64,000 nucleotides of DNA from Talinum fruticosum (taxonomy: Eukaryota; Streptophyta; Magnoliopsida; Caryophyllales; Talinaceae), in NCBI GenBank assembly GCA_021018815.1, contig JAITYX010000005.1, positions 11,268,001 to 11,332,000 on the forward strand. The letters are read 5' to 3'. A model generated the notes under the pieces. That model was not told the DNA's origin, ran no database searches, and saw nothing but the letters and a program-made list of their open reading frames with translations. Below are positions 60,357 to 64,000 of the stretch, one piece after another. The stretch's first letter is position 1. Each line of letters begins with the position of its first letter. The position numbers were made by a program, and so were the translations under genes.

Positions 60357-63300
60357 CAAGTTGTATATTAATATTTATTCATTTATATTTTTGTTTTTAG
60401 AATAAAGATAGTTGTAAAATGAAATTATTATGAAAGATAAAATAAAAATATTGGAAAATTAGCACAAACCTTTATGCAATCTCCACCTAGAAGAGTTGCA
60501 CCAATAACTGTATCATAGCAAATTGCAAATTAAATTGGTCTTACAAAATACTTTTTTCATGTTGGATCTGCCATTTTTTTAATTTTCCACAATTTTCTTA
60601 ATTAGTAAACTTTTACTTTTACTATTCACCAATATCATATTTTCATATACCCAAAACTTAAAATCCAAAATCCACAAAAAATCAAAAACAAAATAAACTT
60701 GATGGATCCAAGCCGTGGCAATAGCTGTTTTCAAAATTTGATATAGCTAAGAGGTTGGAAAAAGTGGGGTTTGGTAGTAAATAGGGCATAGTGCATGGTT
60801 GACTCGGAAGGGACAGTGTGTCCAGCTTCAAAATCAAACAGGGGCAACAAAGAAGATGACATGGGATTGGATCCAGTAGAGGGATTCTAAGACCTAAGAG
60901 ATCACCACTTGGTTGCCAAACCAAGCTACAATAGCTACGGAATTTTTGAGGACGAAGTTTTATTCACTCATACGTTCTTAGTGGAAGACACATTCAATGC
61001 ATCAACTACCGTTAACAATGTATTCAAAAGTTGTTCTTACAAGAATCAGGAAAGCCTTAGATAGGAGGCCTTTTCCCACACAAAATACATTTCCTAATCA
61101 TTAAGGAGAGATTAATATTAATCATAATAATTAATACTAATTATAATGATTAATCTTGATTAAAAATAGAAAACTAAAATCTGCAAAAATATTCTAACTG
61201 CACCAGTAATTTGAACCAATAATAACTTCTCCTTCCTCTTGACAAGTTGTGATTGGTTGAAAAGATTGAAAAGACTTGACAATGCCACTAGAAGATATCT
61301 TATTGGATGCTCCAAAAGGTAGGCTACAACCTAGGAACTAGCTTGCAAGTGGCTAGTTTCGAGTCTCGAAACGTGGTTGAATTAGGAGAGGTCTTCTCAA
61401 TCTAATTTCTTCTTCTAAGGGAGGCTTGCAGATCCTCTGGACTAAGAAAGACTCCTCCACACTTGGAAACTAATCACCATTAATTGGATGGGAGTAAGGG
61501 CATGTTCCCGATCGGGTCGAAACTGCTCAAAATCTTATAAATACTTACGCAAGAGTAGTGTCTTACTAGCAACTAATAAATAACATACAAACTGTCTCAA
61601 ATTATTACAAACCAAGATTGTCCATAACAAAATAATTAAATTGTTCAAGTAACAGACAACGAGAGGTCATTCGGAAACTTAGTGAGGTGAATTTTGGGTG
61701 CGAGATAAGATTGATGAAGTTGGGATATCCGATCTTTCCTTTGCATTGATCCGTACCCATTAGTTTGGGAACAAACTTTCCTTGACTTCCTTGATCAGCA
61801 TGGCTAAGTTTTTGGACTACTTTGTTGTTGGCTCGAATTGTTGAGTTTAGTGGTTTTTGAGTCTGGCTGGTTGAGATGATGGAATATTCCATCAAAACAC
61901 TCATATTTTTTTTTTTTATCATCCATTAAAGTTGAAATAAGGAAAAAATGTGGTCATACTCCATATCTCATTAAATTAATGTTGACACCCTACAAAATAT
62001 TCAATTTCCATTAATTAAGGATTAAACACCCAAAAGAAATAAAAAAATACATGACATAATTATAATTAGATTGGATCGAATGAAGTTTTCTTCTCTATTC
62101 GACTTCAATTTAAATCTATTTTAAACTCAAATAGTTTAAATTTTTTGAATTATCTTAATTGAAGTCAAATCAAATGTTTATGTCATCCCTTACTAATTCG
62201 TGCAATTATTTAAGCATTTTCTTATGTTGAACACTTCTATACTATATATAATAGTATTTTTTTAAAATTTTCAAATGGTGGTTTGACAGTTAAATTAGAA
62301 GATTTAACCAATATAAAAATAATAATTTTTCCGTGAAAAAAGGTTTCCATTCATCTATCGAATCTCCAAGACTCACTTGCCACAACAAATCAAAATATAA
62401 AGGATTTAAAATTACGCCAATACATAAAGTGAAAGAATAAAGAAACATCATGAAAAAATGCATAGGACACAATATCAAACCATGGGCTAATGAACATGCT
62501 AAACAAGATTTAAGAGTTGAAATGACACTAACTTTGTCCTCATTTATCTAACAAAATATACCCGAAAATTTTCTTAAAGTAGATATTATAATATAATTAT
62601 GAAGAATTTTCAATAGCAGCAAATTGAATAACCAACTAATTGAGTCCTTGGCATTATTGAATTGAGTAACAAGAATTTGATGTTTCATTTTTTTAAAGAA
62701 AAATAAAGAATTAAATAAGATATTTCCCTTCATGTTCATCTCTTTAATTTTTTTAAGTGAAACATAAAATTTACACTTTTTTAAAGAGTGACATGATTTT
62801 GGTATTATCGAATTTTACGAGCCACTTTAGATTATATATATTGTTTAAGTATAGAAAGATTAAGAAGTTTTTATTTGTAATTGATAATTTAAATTGTATA
62901 TAGTTATGTATTTATTTATTTAGGGTTTGGATTGTATATGAGTTCGCATTTATTTTTATGTATATTGATATGAAATATTATTTTGGGTCCGAAATATAAT
63001 AATTTTCTCCAATATTATTAATTTTTCATTGTTGAGGGTACTTTTGACTTGGTGCCATAAAATTGTATTAGTTGAAAATATATTTGTTATAGAAATTTTT
63101 AAAATTAAAATCAACAAGAACATGTTATAAAAATAATGTTTAAATATTTGACTATCCGAGGAAGCAATTTAGTTATTTCTAATCAAGATTCATCCTATGC
63201 ACAGATTGATGTAATAAACCTTAAGAAATCATAAATTAATATAATAAAAATACAACAAGTACATATATACTTGATATTAATAATTAAAAAGGCCTGCAAG

Positions 63301-64000
63301 ATAGAAAGTTACGATTCAAATATGTTGTGGACTAAGAAGTAATGAATAAAAAGTTAGGAATTATATTGCTTCAAGTTTATAATTTGTGCACTTGAAGTTC
63401 ATAATAATTTTTGTTATGTTTAAAGGGATGAAAATTTAATATGCCAACTTCTATTAAGCTCTGTCGGATTTCGAACAAATTTATCTGTCTCAAAATTTTT
63501 CCATAACATACATATCATTTTTATCTCGTGACTTATTATCGATAAACATATTGAATCATATCTTTTACTATAGTAAGTTTTCTGAATTATTAAAAGATGA
63601 GTATTTGCTATCAAGTCTTCCCACCATCTTGAAATAGAAGTTCGTGTTACTCTTTTTATATTAATTAATTGGGAGGAAGAGTTGTGACTTAAGGGAAGCA
63701 ATTGATTATTAATCGAGTAAAACAACATGTATTTATAAAATCTCAATTATATCAATATTTTTGCGTCATCGACTCACTGCTAAAATCACGATTAATTTTC
63801 AATACAAGTATAAAACACGGATGATTTTATTACCCTACACCACGAATTGACCTATCATGCCCTTTACTATAATACAAATTATATCTTTTTGCTCATTACC
63901 TTTTATTGTTAAATATATTTGGGTCACTTCTATCATTATAATATTTTTCATTATTAATCTCAATATAAGTAGTTATTATATGTTTAATTTCGTAATTCAT
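60357..64000. other. AT-rich DNA without recognised genes
   Basis: Two modest minus-strand frames (60682-60924, 80 residues; 61605-61922, 105 residues) show no recognised motif. The sequence at 61500-61560 has a TATAAATA and could be an LTR promoter. No RNA gene seen. I claim no gene here. Confidence 0.5.
62251..62380 (+). repeat. Dispersed repeat, copy 2
   Basis: Diverged second copy of 60224-60356. Confidence 0.6.

Noticed and set aside
61605..61922. Minus-strand 105-residue frame as a host gene
   Set aside because: No recognised motif, no clear start or intron context, and surrounded by repeat-like DNA.

Overview
The window is repeat-dense plant nuclear DNA with no host gene that I can support. 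The evidence is Ty1/copia and Ty3/gypsy LTR retrotransposons with initiator tRNA-Met type primer sites, TIR transposons of plant types (Mutator-like and hAT-like), AT-rich filler and long (ATT)n and (TA)n tracts. An angiosperm is the best guess, perhaps a eudicot; I cannot name the species. Every coding region recognised is a degraded retroelement ORF.

Layout. 1-45452 is a stack of nested retrotransposons. One Ty1/copia family, Sirevirus (SIRE/Maximus)-like by its gag and by an extra ORF after RNase H, occurs at least six times and once as a solo LTR. Copy A (minus, 1-9882, 3' LTR cut by the window edge) sits in the reverse transcriptase of copy B (minus, visible at 9883-12050). Copy C (plus, 12051-22713) sits in the protease of B, and its own integrase is split by a minus-strand solo LTR (15565-17140). 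The 3' LTR of C stops at 22713 against the integrase of a Ty3/gypsy element G (minus, 22714-34415, chromovirus Tekay/Del-like, 2.9 kb LTR). G is interrupted by a non-autonomous Mutator-like element (23018-24341) and by a truncated copia copy D (minus, 24842-28291). G itself lies in the integrase of copia copy E (plus, 34416-41350), and E lies at the end of pol of copia copy F (plus, 41351-45452). The left parts of E, F and G and the right part of B are missing, so at least one large deletion, rearrangement or misjoin lies at 22713/22714.

45453-51640 holds remains of a second Ty3/gypsy type (Tat/Ogre-like gag at about 46690-47160, plus strand), two minisatellite arrays, a small TIR element (47936-48668) and a possible LTR promoter near 50419. 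51640-64000 is AT-rich. It holds a hAT-like element with a perfect 8-bp target duplication (54232-55446), a 3.1 kb LTR with primer site (56344-59424) related to the LTR of G, several (AAT)n/(ATT)n tracts, a Stowaway-like terminus and a pair of diverged 130-bp repeats.

How the parts work together. In the copia family, gag-pol supplies capsid, protease, integrase and RT/RNase H. Behind it comes a second ORF (starting Met-Pro-Lys/Gln-Arg-Gly, with an acidic tail) resembling the plant-specific ORF found downstream of pol in Sireviruses. In all four copies that keep this region (A, C, E, F) the ORF is preceded by a conserved TATAAATAG and an upstream GTCGAACGGA-like box, which suggests an internal promoter for ORF2. 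Three polypurine motifs precede the 3' LTR in each copy. A quality warning: the two LTRs of copy A differ mostly at CGG/CCG-type motifs, often by single-base gains or losses, so some frameshifts may be sequencing artefacts rather than biological decay.
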